Assembly (NCBI GenBank): GCA_017630215.1
Contig: JAGBVR010000002.1
Span: 62,001-126,000 of the forward strand
Origin: Bacteroidales bacterium
GTDB taxonomy: Bacteria > Bacteroidota > Bacteroidia > Bacteroidales > UBA932
Reading direction: 5' to 3'
DNA length: 64,000 nt
Below the pieces are notes generated by a model. The model did no database searches. It saw only the letters and a program-made list of their open reading frames with translations, and was not told where the DNA came from. This document shows positions 36,189 to 44,169 of this stretch, one piece after another (position 1 is the first letter of the stretch; the number at the start of each line of letters is the position of its first letter). The translations under genes and the position numbers were made by a program.

Positions 36189-37017
36189 TGGGGAAATTGT
36201 AGTTTATCAGCCAGATGAGATAACAAGGCTGGAAGTAAGGGTCGAAGGAGAAACTGTGTGGCTGACGCAAGAACAGATTGCGGCTTTATTCGGAGTTAAA
36301 CGTCCTGCAATCACAAAACATATCCGTAATATTTATGCGATACAGGAATTGGAGGAACATTCAGTATGTTCCATTTTGGAACGAACTGCGAGTGATGGCA
36401 AATCATATATGACTCAATTTTATAATCTCGATATGATACTTTCAGTAGGATATCGGGTAAACAGTAGAAATGCAGTTATATTCCGAAGATGGGCAAATTC
36501 TGTCTTGAAAGAATATCTCCTGAAAGGCTATGCCCTAAATAATAGATTTGTCAATTTAGAAGATCAACTGAAAGAACACAAAAAGATTTTAGACGAGCAC
36601 AGCAGACAGATTGACTTTTTCGTCCACACTTCACTGCCTCCAATAGAAGGAATCTTTTATGACGGACAGATATTCGATGCATATGTCTTTGTGACAGGTC
36701 TGATCAAGTCTGCCCAAAAGCGACTGATATTGATTGATAACTATGTAGACGAAAGTGTATTACTGATGCTCTCCAAGCGTGAAGCAGGCGTATCTGCTGA
36801 AATCCGCACAGGGCGTTTATCTCAACCGCTTCAGCTTGATCTGCAAAGACATAATAGTCAATACGAACCCATCTCGATCATTCAAACTCAAAACATCCAC
36901 GACCGCTTTCTTATTGTAGACGATGATGTATACCACATCGGAGCCTCACTGAAAGACCTTGGCAAAAAACTCTTTGCTTTCTCGAAGATGACGATCACCC
37001 CGGAGTTACTGATATAG
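36172..37017 (+). CDS. RhuM family protein
   Basis: About 281 residues. The N-terminal part has the RhuM/ORF6N-like DNA-binding pattern (VWLTQEQIAALFGVKRPAITKHI) and the family block YNLDMILSVGYRVNSRNAVIFRRWA with KEYLLKGYALN. The C-terminal part (about 165-275) contains HDRFLIVDDDVYHIGASLKDLG, a half-HKD, PLD-like motif usual in the longer Bacteroidota form. The biological role is unknown; RhuM was named from a Salmonella pathogenicity island and is often near mobile or defence genes. The ATG at 36172 (or 36178) is chosen because the TTG at 36160 lies in the promoter. Confidence 0.88.
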   Translation: MTMAANGEIVVYQPDEITRLEVRVEGETVWLTQEQIAALFGVKRPAITKHIRNIYAIQELEEHSVCSILERTASDGKSYMTQFYNLDMILSVGYRVNSRNAVIFRRWANSVLKEYLLKGYALNNRFVNLEDQLKEHKKILDEHSRQIDFFVHTSLPPIEGIFYDGQIFDAYVFVTGLIKSAQKRLILIDNYVDESVLLMLSKREAGVSAEIRTGRLSQPLQLDLQRHNSQYEPISIIQTQNIHDRFLIVDDDVYHIGASLKDLGKKLFAFSKMTITPELLI

Positions 37018-37137
37018 GGCTCTCGCATGGCGGATTGCACATCGACTTTTACAGCAAAGCGACACTCGGTCACCAATACAAAGCAGGCAGAACAGCCCTT
37101 GGGATGGGTAGCTCTGCCTGGATAGACTATTAAATTA
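37018..37137 (+). other. Segment after rhuM with a possible coding remnant
   Basis: Past the rhuM stop, another frame stays open to a TAA at about 37134-37136 and encodes a peptide with HGGLHIDFYSKATLGHQY and ALGMGSSAWIDY. It has no start of its own. Bases 37018-37037 also match 57356-57376 (GGCTCTCGCA.GGCGGATTG). It may be the tail of another gene joined by recombination. Confidence 0.3.
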
Positions 37138-37167
37138 TGTCATTCCGAGCTTGACGAGGAATCTCCT
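37138..37167. repeat. Dispersed GTCATTCCGAG repeat, single copy
   Basis: The copy reads TGTCATTCCGAGCTTGACG followed by AGGAATCTCC, close to the last unit of the array at 33981-34154. Confidence 0.8.
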
Positions 37168-37190
37168 GACAATTAAGGAATTCCAAGTCC

Positions 37191-37211
37191 CGCTATCGCA
37201 AGGACTTGTTA
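37191..37211. repeat. 21-bp sequence shared with 58408-58428
   Basis: The identical 21 bases (beginning CGCTATCGCAAGG, ending ACTTGTTA) occur here and at 58408-58428. Here the last three bases are the stop codon of the minus-strand FISUMP gene. It forms the 3' boundary shared by the rhuM and parDE loci. Confidence 0.8.
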
Positions 37212-39089
37212 TTCCTGGACGCAACGGACAGAGTACCCGTACGCGCGGTAGTAGTGGTAGTTATGGAGGTAGACACCGCGGCTGGTGAAGTCAAGGTAGT
37301 AGGCGTAGTAGCTGTTCGGTCTCGAGGACCAATAGTATCCACTAGCACATCGATCGTAGGTAACAGCATTGTTGCTACGGGCTCCAGCAGCAGGGAAAAA
37401 CACCTGAGGAACGGCTTCTGTATATGTATTTGCACCACTGAACCAACGACCTGATTGATTGTTTGAATCGGTTGTCCAAACAGAGTAATTATTATTCAGC
37501 TCATCAAGTTCTGCATAAGTTGGCACACGCCAGCCTTCCGGACAAGGATCGTATTCTGTCTTTTTCGGATTAGACTCTGAACCGGAATTCCACAACTTGC
37601 TATCTTGCGGATATAACCAATCATTATTATATTCCGATGTACTTGTGAAGAATACATTGGACTTGTTCTTATGCTGGCCTGTTATTGCTGAAACACCGCC
37701 CTCCTCAATGGTTGGCACTGAAGAATCTGCATAGGTTCCTTTTGTGTCATCTACAAGGCCATTATCATTATATAGACGTCCACTATAACCCTGTCCATAC
37801 TTCCTACCCCACTGGTAAAGTTTACCATACTTGAAGTCTGTCGCATGATAGCCACAGTTTACAGGTGCCCAAATAGCCATACCTATTGCTGTTCCTTTGC
37901 CGTGATTCACACCATATTCATCGATATAATCTGCTGTAGCCACTACGCTAGAAGAAACGGTAACTGTACATTTGGCAACCTTACCACCAGCTGAAGCTGA
38001 AATATTTGCAGTTCCTGCTGAGATACCGGTAACAAGACCTGACTGGTCAACGGTTGCAACTGACGGCATATCTGAACTCCATACTACAGTCTTATCCGTA
38101 GCATCCTTAGGCTTTACCGTAGCTGTAAGCTGGTATGTATCTCCATCATATAATTTCAAAGAAGTCGAGCTGAGGGAGACTGTTGCGACTGGAACAATCA
38201 GCTCATCATCTCCCGGCTCCTCTTCAGACGGATTATTACCCAGCTTGAATGCCGGCATGTTAAGTATCGACGATCTGAGAACTGTATTGGCCTTATCTGT
38301 CTCGACTGTATATGTCTTGCTTTCTGTGTCGGTAACTGTTACAGTGAATCCCTTGCTGAAAAGCACCGGAGGGAGGGCGATGATGAACTCTGTTGCTGTG
38401 CTTTCATTGAGCTGCACGCCGCTGCCGCAATTAAGAGTTATAGTTTTTGAAGCACCTGAGGCCATTGTGATGGCAGGCTTGGTCTCGTCTGTGTAAGCAA
38501 TCACTATAGCAGCACCAGACAGTTTTTCATTGTTCTTGCCCTCAAGCTTGATTGACTTTACATTCTGAGTTCCTTTGAGCTGGAGCTTCATGCCGCCGAG
38601 GATATTCTTGAAGGTGAGGGTATTATCTTCACTGACGGCCACCATTGCCATTGAACCGTTACCGAAGCTTTCTGAGGCATAGGTCTGCTCGGATGGGAGA
38701 ACTATGTTCAGTGCGTAATTATTGTTTGATTTCTCGGCCTCTGCTGTTACGGAATATGGATAATATACGACGTTATGATTCCAATCGGTGCCACCATAAA
38801 GGTCATCGGAATTTCCTGTTGCCTGCTTTACAAAACGTGCGGATGTCTTGCCGACGCTTTCTTCTGAGACCTGATATTTCAGCCCAAGTGACGATTTCAT
38901 AAACGCAACGACTTGGTCGCCTTCTGACCAACGGATGTTGTTATGGGCGTCCATGTAGGTCTTGGTGGAGGTTTCCTGTTCGATCTGAGCGATGATGATA
39001 TCCGATTCCTGTGATACTACAGGGGATTCTACTTTGTTGCAGGCGGCGATAAGGGTAAGAGCCGCGATATAGATGAATGACTTTTTCAT
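37209..39089 (-). CDS. Fimbrillin-like lipoprotein with Big2 and FISUMP/C-type-lectin-like domain; DGR-type variable C-terminus
   Basis: A 626-residue lipoprotein (lipobox LIAAC): fimbrillin-like domain about 20-285 (TEFIIALPPVLF, RSSILNMPAF), an acidic hinge, a Big2 Ig-like domain about 300-385 (VATVSLSSTSLKLYDGDTY), and a FISUMP domain from about 395 with CPEGWRVPTYAEL and YYWSSRPNS. The last 30 or so residues are rich in Tyr, Asn, His and Ser and are written almost only with NNC codons, unlike the mixed third bases before them. This is how variable regions of diversity-generating retroelements look. A 38-residue peptide gene lies upstream on the same strand. Confidence 0.88.
   Translation of the reverse strand: MKKSFIYIAALTLIAACNKVESPVVSQESDIIIAQIEQETSTKTYMDAHNNIRWSEGDQVVAFMKSSLGLKYQVSEESVGKTSARFVKQATGNSDDLYGGTDWNHNVVYYPYSVTAEAEKSNNNYALNIVLPSEQTYASESFGNGSMAMVAVSEDNTLTFKNILGGMKLQLKGTQNVKSIKLEGKNNEKLSGAAIVIAYTDETKPAITMASGASKTITLNCGSGVQLNESTATEFIIALPPVLFSKGFTVTVTDTESKTYTVETDKANTVLRSSILNMPAFKLGNNPSEEEPGDDELIVPVATVSLSSTSLKLYDGDTYQLTATVKPKDATDKTVVWSSDMPSVATVDQSGLVTGISAGTANISASAGGKVAKCTVTVSSSVVATADYIDEYGVNHGKGTAIGMAIWAPVNCGYHATDFKYGKLYQWGRKYGQGYSGRLYNDNGLVDDTKGTYADSSVPTIEEGGVSAITGQHKNKSNVFFTSTSEYNNDWLYPQDSKLWNSGSESNPKKTEYDPCPEGWRVPTYAELDELNNNYSVWTTDSNNQSGRWFSGANTYTEAVPQVFFPAAGARSNNAVTYDRCASGYYWSSRPNSYYAYYLDFTSRGVYLHNYHYYRAYGYSVRCVQE
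37212..37316 (-). other. Candidate DGR variable region (C-terminus of the FISUMP protein)
   Basis: In this stretch the codons at surface positions are TAC, AAC, AGC, CAC, GAC, CGC, GCC and ACC, as expected if AAC codons in a template had their adenines randomised. The frame ends in YGYSVRCVQE, the conserved tail after variable positions in C-type-lectin targets. No template repeat or reverse transcriptase is in the window. Confidence 0.55.
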
Positions 39090-39110
39090 GATGGTTACTG
39101 ATTAAAAGAT

Positions 39111-39195
39111 TCTCACGTCGCTACGCTCCTCAGAATGACAAAAAGGGAAAACTCCTCAGGATGGCAGAGAGGGAGGCTCCTCAGAATGACAGAGA
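39111..39195. repeat. Dispersed repeats (inverted orientation), about three units
   Basis: GATTCTCACGTCGC, then three CTCAG(A/G)ATG(A/G)CA(A/G)A units, are the complement of the GTCATTC(C/T)GAG family seen elsewhere. They lie between the fimbrillin gene and the 38-residue ORF upstream of it. Confidence 0.8.
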
Positions 39196-39233
39196 GACAA
39201 CGATTTAGCAATGAGAAATGGATTTACCGATAA

Positions 39234-39350
39234 TTACCAGATGCCTTCGTTTTCTTCAAGGGTTTCTGTTCCCGAACTTGCACAAAGGACTCCTTCCGAA
39301 TAAAGTTCCAGCACCTGGACGGCTGGAGATAGATACTGTTTTTCTTCCAT
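39234..39350 (-). CDS. 38-residue peptide upstream of the fimbrillin gene
   Basis: A short ORF encodes MEEKQYLSPAVQVLELYSEG followed by an 18-residue tail ending in LEENEGIW. Short ORFs that open with a Tyr-(L/I)-x-P-x-(V/I)-x-V pattern and hold a (V/L)LCASSG block are common beside fimbrillin-like lipoprotein genes in Bacteroidales, where their role is unknown. It is on the same strand, about 145 bases upstream of the fimbrillin ATG. A minus-strand TACTTTTG at 39458-39465 may be the -7 element of this transcript. Confidence 0.7.
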   Translation of the reverse strand: MEEKQYLSPAVQVLELYSEGVLCASSGTETLEENEGIW

Positions 39351-39690
39351 AGGATTTACTCCCCTCCCCACTTGGGAAAGATATTAAATTAAAGTGCCGA
39401 GTGGGGTGACTGAACAGCTTCTGCTGCCAGCCAGCGGCACATAAAACTAAATTTTTGCAAAAGTACGAGGTTTTATTCAGATAAACACTGATTTTAGGAA
39501 TTTCTTAAACATAGGCAGAAGTATCACTGCCGATATACACACTCACAAACCTTCGGGAATATTTGCAACCAAATCTACTACACGTACTGCACTTTCATAA
39601 ATTCAAGAATCTTCCGCCCCAACCTCTGAACACAGAGCACAAAATCACGTTCTTGGGTGCTCTTTTCCAAACTCATAGGTCTAGAGCCTA

Positions 39691-39828
39691 AAACCTTCGA
39701 ACACACAGACCAGCGAATCATTTCCGGTAATACATTTTCCTGTGTTCCAAGGTATCTCATGCACGACCTTCGAACACAGAGAACCATAACATAGAGAGCA
39801 AAAATAGGGTCTGTGTGTTCGAAGGTTT
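39691..39828. repeat. 138-bp element with 21-bp terminal inverted repeats
   Basis: AAACCTTCGAACACACAGAC(C) at 39691-39711 is exactly inverted at 39808-39828. Inside is a related ACCTTCGAACACAGAG motif (near 39769), and another CTGAACACAGAG lies just outside (near 39624). No target-site duplication is visible. It could be a small non-autonomous element or a protein-binding array. The wider 39201-40273 stretch, apart from the listed ORF and repeats, shows no further gene. Confidence 0.65.
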
Positions 39829-39889
39829 CAGTAACGCCGTGCTGTAAGACGGTAAGAATTTAGGAATAGCGAATGAATACCTTTATTAA

Positions 39890-39995
39890 CCGCTCGGGCC
39901 TGAAATAGCCAAAACTCGACCGAGCGGTATCATAATTCCATCAAGCATTTTTGGCAACCGCTCGGGCGAGTTTGAGGCAAAAGTCGACCGAGCGA
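39890..39995. repeat. Two related hairpin units (CCGCTCGG...CCGAGCGG)
   Basis: Hairpin 1 (39890-39927) has 8-bp arms CCGCTCGG/CCGAGCGG; hairpin 2 (39958-39995) has the same left arm and CCGAGCGA. Both have a 22-base loop ending in TCGA, and the units are 68 bases apart. Confidence 0.75.
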
Positions 39996-40028
39996 TATAC
40001 AACCAAAAATGGATATTCGTGTGACGAG

Positions 40029-40113
40029 GCACCGTGGCCGGCAAATACGCCCGCCGGCCACTTCATCAATAATGTGCAAGCTCAGCCTGATGAAGGCTTG
40101 CATACTATTGATG
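40029..40113. repeat. Structured repeat shared with 57292-57370
   Basis: GCACCGTGGC(C/A)GGCAAATACG followed by (C/G)CCGCCGGCCACT is shared with 57292-57324. It includes the hairpin TGGCCGGC/GCCGGCCA. Next comes a long stem, CATCAATA..GTGCAAGC pairing with GCTTGCAT..TATTGATG (40064-40113), around a TCAGCCTGA loop also found at 57347. Confidence 0.75.
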
Positions 40114-40183
40114 GTGCCAGCAGAAAGAAGCCTATAAACAACGCACAAAGCAGGCTCCGCAGCTAAGTCCAAGGGCTGCAGTG

Positions 40184-40230
40184 CCTGCTTTGAGCTGCCG
40201 AATCCCATACACTTCGGCAGCGGTGCCGCT
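40184..40230. repeat. 47-bp repeat shared with 35918-35964
   Basis: This copy contains the perfect hairpin GCTGCCGAA (40194-40202) and TTCGGCAGC (40213-40221). See the 35918 copy. A shorter match, GCCTGCTTTG, is at 57498. Confidence 0.75.
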
Positions 40231-40273
40231 CTTTAGGTGTCGCACAGCACACTACTACCCAACAACTTACGTA

Positions 40274-40305
40274 AAATGCCTGCCACACAAACACAGCAGG
40301 CATTT
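40274..40305 (-). terminator. Terminator downstream of clpB
   Basis: Arms AAATGCCTGC and GCAGGCATTT are perfectly complementary with a 12-base loop. On the minus strand the stem ends in a TTTTA run, 50 bases past the clpB stop. Confidence 0.75.
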
Positions 40306-40355
40306 CATGTAAACCATTAATAATCAAGAAGCTGAACGCCACCTATCAGAATCCT

Positions 40356-42530
40356 TTACTTATCATTCACAACAATCTGCCCGTCACGGACGTCGATCAG
40401 GATGGTGGAGTCGCGGTGGACGTGACCGTCGAGGATGGACTTTGCGAGGATATTGATCAGCTCCTTCTGCATGAGTCGTTTGATCGGACGCGCTCCGTAT
40501 GCCGGCTCGTAACCCTTGGTGGTCATATATTCTTCGAAACCGGATGTGAACTCGATGGAAACTCCATTTTCCGAGAGTTTCTCCTGAAGATCCCGCATCT
40601 GCATCCTGAGGATGTCACGTATATCGGTCTGTGAGAGAGGCTCAAACATTATGACCTCGTCGATTCTGTTCAGGAATTCCGGACGGACCGTACGCTTGAG
40701 CACTTCAAGGACTTCATTGCGACAGTCTGAGAGCATCTTCATACGAAGAGATTCGCTCGACTCGCTGCGCTCGCTCGGAATGACATCAGCAGGAGGTAAT
40801 TTCTCCATAAATGTCTGGATGATGTCCGCTCCGACATTGGAAGTCATTATAAGTATTGTATTCTTGAAATCCACCGTACGGCCTTTGTTGTCGGTCAGAC
40901 GGCCATCGTCCAGCACCTGAAGGAGAGTATTGAACACATCAGGATGCGCCTTCTCGATCTCGTCCAGAAGCACCACTGAGTAAGGCTTGCGACGCACCGC
41001 CTCGGTCAATTGTCCTCCTTCATCGTATCCGACATATCCCGGAGGCGCTCCTACAAGTCGGCTGACAGAATGACGCTCCTGATACTCGCTCATGTCGATG
41101 CGGGTCATCATATTCTCATCATTGAAAAGGAACTCGGCGAGTGCCTTGGCCAGCTCGGTCTTTCCCACGCCGGTCGTACCCATGAAAAGGAACGATCCGA
41201 TAGGGCGTTTTTCATTCTGAAGACCGGCACGCGAACGACGGACGGCATCAGCTACAGCTTCGATCGCGGTATTCTGTCCCACTACCCTCTTATGGAGTTC
41301 CGCTTCCATACGAAGAAGCTTCTCCCTTTCACTCTCCAGCATCCTGCGCACCGGAATACCGGTCCATTTGGCCACGACTTCCGCGATATCCTCAGGAGTC
41401 ACGGCCTCGGTGATGATCGGGTCCTGAATCGCAGCCTGACGTGCTGTAAGTTCATCTATACGTGCCTGGGCCTCGGCCATCCTGGCATAACGGATTTCAG
41501 CCACCTTGCCATAGTCACCGGCCCTTTCCGCATTGTGTGCCTGTAGCTTATAATCCTCCATCTTCTGACGCTGGCTCTGAAGTTCGGAAAGAATCTTCTT
41601 TTCCTCGTCCCAACGCTTGCGCAGTTCATCTCTCTCGGCATTCAATGTATTAAGTTCCTCCTTGATCTTGTCCATCTTGAGAGACACTCCCTCACGCTTG
41701 ATGGCCTCACGCTCGATCTCCAGCTGGCGGATGCGGCTGTCAAGTTCGGCAATAGGCTCCGGCACGGAATTCATCTCAAGACGAAGCTTCGACGCTGCCT
41801 CATCCACAAGGTCAATTGCCTTGTCAGGGAGAAAGCGGTTAGTGATATATCTATGAGACAATTCGACTGCCGCTATCAAGGCATCATCCTCGATCCGCAC
41901 CTTATGATGATTCTCATATCTTTCTTTAAGGCCTCGCATGATGGAAATGGAAGCCGCCGGGGATGGTTCATCGACCATTACCATCTGGAAACGCCTCTCA
42001 AGGGCCTTGTCAGCCTCAAAATACTTCTGATATTCGTCCAAGGTAGTAGAGCCTATGGTACGGAGTTCACCTCGTGCAAGAGCCGGCTTCAAGATATTCG
42101 AGGCATCCATCGCTCCTGACGTCCTTCCCGCTCCCACCAAAGTATGAATTTCATCAATGAAGAGGATGACTTCTCCCTCACTGTCCACAACTTCTTTCAC
42201 GACTCCCTTGAGTCTTTCCTCGAATTCACCCTGATACTTGGCTCCAGCGATAAGGGCACCCAGATCGAGGGAATATATCTTTCTGCTCTTGAGATTCTCC
42301 GGCACGTCACCGTCTACTATCTTCTGCGCGATACCCTCTGAGATAGCCGTCTTTCCGACACCCGGTTCTCCGACCAGTATAGGATTGTTCTTTGTCCTTC
42401 TGCTGAGAATCTGAAGAACCCTTCTGATCTCCTCATCTCTGCCGATTACGGGATCGAGCTTGCCCTGAGCCGCCTTTTCATTAAGATTGACGGCAAATCT
42501 GCTCAGATTTTCAAATTTGTTTTCTGCCAT
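40356..42530 (-). CDS. clpB: ClpB-type disaggregase lacking the N-terminal domain
   Basis: A 724-residue Hsp100 chaperone. It has AAA1 Walker A GEPGVGKT and Walker B VILFIDE, the coiled-coil M domain (about residues 260-390) that marks ClpB and docks DnaK, and AAA2 Walker A GTTGVGKT with the [16 protein letters not shown] pore-loop region. Typical ClpB is about 860 residues; here the protein starts at [16 protein letters not shown], directly before the AAA1 linker, so the Clp_N domain is missing. It also carries an insert [15 protein letters not shown] between the AAA2 sensor-1 region ([10 protein letters not shown]) and [10 protein letters not shown], encoded by a dispersed repeat in frame. 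Confidence 0.95.
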   Translation of the reverse strand: MAENKFENLSRFAVNLNEKAAQGKLDPVIGRDEEIRRVLQILSRRTKNNPILVGEPGVGKTAISEGIAQKIVDGDVPENLKSRKIYSLDLGALIAGAKYQGEFEERLKGVVKEVVDSEGEVILFIDEIHTLVGAGRTSGAMDASNILKPALARGELRTIGSTTLDEYQKYFEADKALERRFQMVMVDEPSPAASISIMRGLKERYENHHKVRIEDDALIAAVELSHRYITNRFLPDKAIDLVDEAASKLRLEMNSVPEPIAELDSRIRQLEIEREAIKREGVSLKMDKIKEELNTLNAERDELRKRWDEEKKILSELQSQRQKMEDYKLQAHNAERAGDYGKVAEIRYARMAEAQARIDELTARQAAIQDPIITEAVTPEDIAEVVAKWTGIPVRRMLESEREKLLRMEAELHKRVVGQNTAIEAVADAVRRSRAGLQNEKRPIGSFLFMGTTGVGKTELAKALAEFLFNDENMMTRIDMSEYQERHSVSRLVGAPPGYVGYDEGGQLTEAVRRKPYSVVLLDEIEKAHPDVFNTLLQVLDDGRLTDNKGRTVDFKNTILIMTSNVGADIIQTFMEKLPPADVIPSERSESSESLRMKMLSDCRNEVLEVLKRTVRPEFLNRIDEVIMFEPLSQTDIRDILRMQMRDLQEKLSENGVSIEFTSGFEEYMTTKGYEPAYGARPIKRLMQKELINILAKSILDGHVHRDSTILIDVRDGQIVVNDK
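40750..40787. repeat. Dispersed repeat copy inside clpB
   Basis: GATTCGCTCGACTCGCTGCG followed by CTCGCTCGGAATGACATC is a family copy with the same layout as 17147-17184. It lies wholly inside the clpB frame and adds about 13 residues with no stop. Confidence 0.85.
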
Positions 42531-42586
42531 ATCATGTCCGTTTTAATGTTCAATACCAAATCTTCGTCACGGCAGAAAGCACAATA

Positions 42587-42614
42587 AGCCGTCTGCTCCG
42601 AAGAACAGACGGCT
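42587..42614 (-). terminator. Terminator between secG and clpB
   Basis: Perfect 9-bp arms AGCCGTCTG/CAGACGGCT with a 10-base loop lie 66 bases past the secG stop. Only a weak T-run follows on the minus strand. It suggests clpB has its own promoter. Confidence 0.65.
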
Positions 42615-42679
42615 ATAGGTCAAAATGTATTCCAATCCTGTCTTTCTGACAATTTGTCAGTCAGACCGGCGACTCAAAA

Positions 42680-43024
42680 TTACTCAGCTACAGTCTCAGC
42701 CTCTACAGCCGGTGCCTCCTGAACAGCCTCTGGGAATACAGGAGCAGCTGCCTCAGTCTCGAGCTTGTCAGTGTAGTCAACATCAACAGTCTTGTTGCCA
42801 AGTGAGAATGTTGTTACAATTGAAAGCACGAAGATGAATACAACGAGTCCCCAAGTGATCTTCTCGAGGATGTCAGCTGTCTGGCGTACACCGAAAGTCT
42901 GGTTACCTGCAGTAAAGTTGCTAGCGAGTCCGCCTCCCTTACCGTTCTGGAGAAGGACGATGAGTGTAATGAGAACGCTTGCAATGAGAACAAGCACTGT
43001 CAAAACTGTAAAAAGTGCATTCAT
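42680..43024 (-). CDS. secG: Preprotein translocase subunit SecG
   Basis: A 114-residue inner-membrane protein with two transmembrane helices (about 3-22 and 54-74) separated by the SecG loop LLQNGKGGGLASNF. A C-terminal Glu/Ala/Val-rich tail of about 35 residues is typical of Bacteroidota SecG. It supports SecYE in protein export. It is the last gene of the sigma-54 activator-lptE-TPR-secG run, 4 bases after the previous gene. Confidence 0.95.
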   Translation of the reverse strand: MNALFTVLTVLVLIASVLITLIVLLQNGKGGGLASNFTAGNQTFGVRQTADILEKITWGLVVFIFVLSIVTTFSLGNKTVDVDYTDKLETEAAAPVFPEAVQEAPAVEAETVAE

Positions 43025-43028
43025 ATCG

Positions 43029-43637
43029 TTAATACTGATTTAATTCGTCAATTTTTTGAATAAGGGCTGCAAAGTAAGCATTTTTTTCTGGATATGCCAA
43101 AATTAGTTTAGAATAAATGCTTTTTGCCTGCTCCGGATAGCCTTGTTCGAGATAAATACGAGCTAAAGTTTCTGTATAAAGGTCGAATTCGAGGTCATGA
43201 GCCTCTTCAGGAGTAGGCTTGCCCTGACGGGCCTTGGCCGCATAGCGTGAGAAGACATTGTCGTCAGATTTGCGGACCCGATCGTACTCATCCTGAGAAA
43301 AGTAATCACCGACTCCGGCATACACCTTTCTATTGCCGGTCTCTGCGGGCGTATTGTCTTCTTCTTTTTTCTCTACAATATAAGACTTCAGGAGACTCTC
43401 TACATCCGCATCTTCCCAATCCGAACGACGTGCTGCCCTCATCATATCGGAAAGCTTCCCCCTTGCACCTATATACATTGCCGCATCGGCATATTGGGCT
43501 TCTCCCCAGCCATCACCTCCCATACGACTCATCCTCTCGCACAATTCCTTCCTGGCACCGCCGAACCACGGATAGAGGTTCACGACACCAGTCAGTTCGT
43601 CAAGAGTAAGTTTCTTTATGTCAATATATCCGCTCAT
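43029..43637 (-). CDS. Conserved TPR-like protein in the lptE-secG run
   Basis: A 202-residue soluble protein with an N-terminal helical part (LTLDELTGVVNLYPWFGGAR) and a C-terminal TPR-like hairpin (LYTETLARIYLEQGYPEQAKSIY). No signal peptide. It is 1 base from lptE and 4 from secG, a gene order I recall as conserved in Bacteroidales. It probably helps envelope biogenesis, but no activity can be stated. Confidence 0.75.
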   Translation of the reverse strand: MSGYIDIKKLTLDELTGVVNLYPWFGGARKELCERMSRMGGDGWGEAQYADAAMYIGARGKLSDMMRAARRSDWEDADVESLLKSYIVEKKEEDNTPAETGNRKVYAGVGDYFSQDEYDRVRKSDDNVFSRYAAKARQGKPTPEEAHDLEFDLYTETLARIYLEQGYPEQAKSIYSKLILAYPEKNAYFAALIQKIDELNQY

Positions 43638-43638
43638 A

Positions 43639-44169
43639 CTACCAGTTAGCTACCGTTCCGTTGAATATATCCTCACAAAGCTGCTCTACGATATCCTCAC
43701 AGAGAGTAGCCTCCACCGCATCAAGAGACTGGGTGGCATCAAAATCCTGATATGCAGAGAAAGACTTGTTCGAAAGACTCTCGTCAGGGAATTTCCTGTT
43801 TATGAATTCTATCTTGACAGTCACAGTCAGACGGTTCTGAGCGGCCTGCTCATTAGCAGTAATCGCCGTAGCCTTTACATCATACCCGGTAACCGCTCCA
43901 ATTATCTCAAGGTCACCGTCAATATCTACCAATTCGAGTTTGGTGAGTTTTATGAATTTCTCCTGCATCTGTTCTGTAAGCATATTGCTCAAAGAAGGGT
44001 TCACCTTCGGAGCAAGATACTCGAAATAATTGACAGTCACTGTCTTTACCTCCGGGGCAATGGATGTTCCCGTAAAAGAGTATATGCCGCAGGACTGAAG
44101 CAATGGTATTGTCGCTGCCAACGCAAGCACCACACAGAGGCTTGCCCATATTGTTCTTTTCACTTTCAT
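43639..44169 (-). CDS. lptE: LptE-like LPS assembly lipoprotein
   Basis: A 176-residue lipoprotein (lipobox PLLQSC) that begins CGIYSFTGTSI, the usual mature start of Bacteroidota LptE, followed by SNMLTEQMQEKFIKLTKLELV. LptE plugs the LptD barrel that places lipopolysaccharide in the outer membrane. Its start overlaps the stop of the sigma-54 activator gene by 4 bases (ATGA). Confidence 0.87.
   Translation of the reverse strand: MKVKRTIWASLCVVLALAATIPLLQSCGIYSFTGTSIAPEVKTVTVNYFEYLAPKVNPSLSNMLTEQMQEKFIKLTKLELVDIDGDLEIIGAVTGYDVKATAITANEQAAQNRLTVTVKIEFINRKFPDESLSNKSFSAYQDFDATQSLDAVEATLCEDIVEQLCEDIFNGTVANW

Noticed and set aside
37206..37454. An apparent coding strand opposite the variable region (Val/Ala-rich)
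   Set aside because: It is the antisense of the repeated NNC codons of the FISUMP gene.
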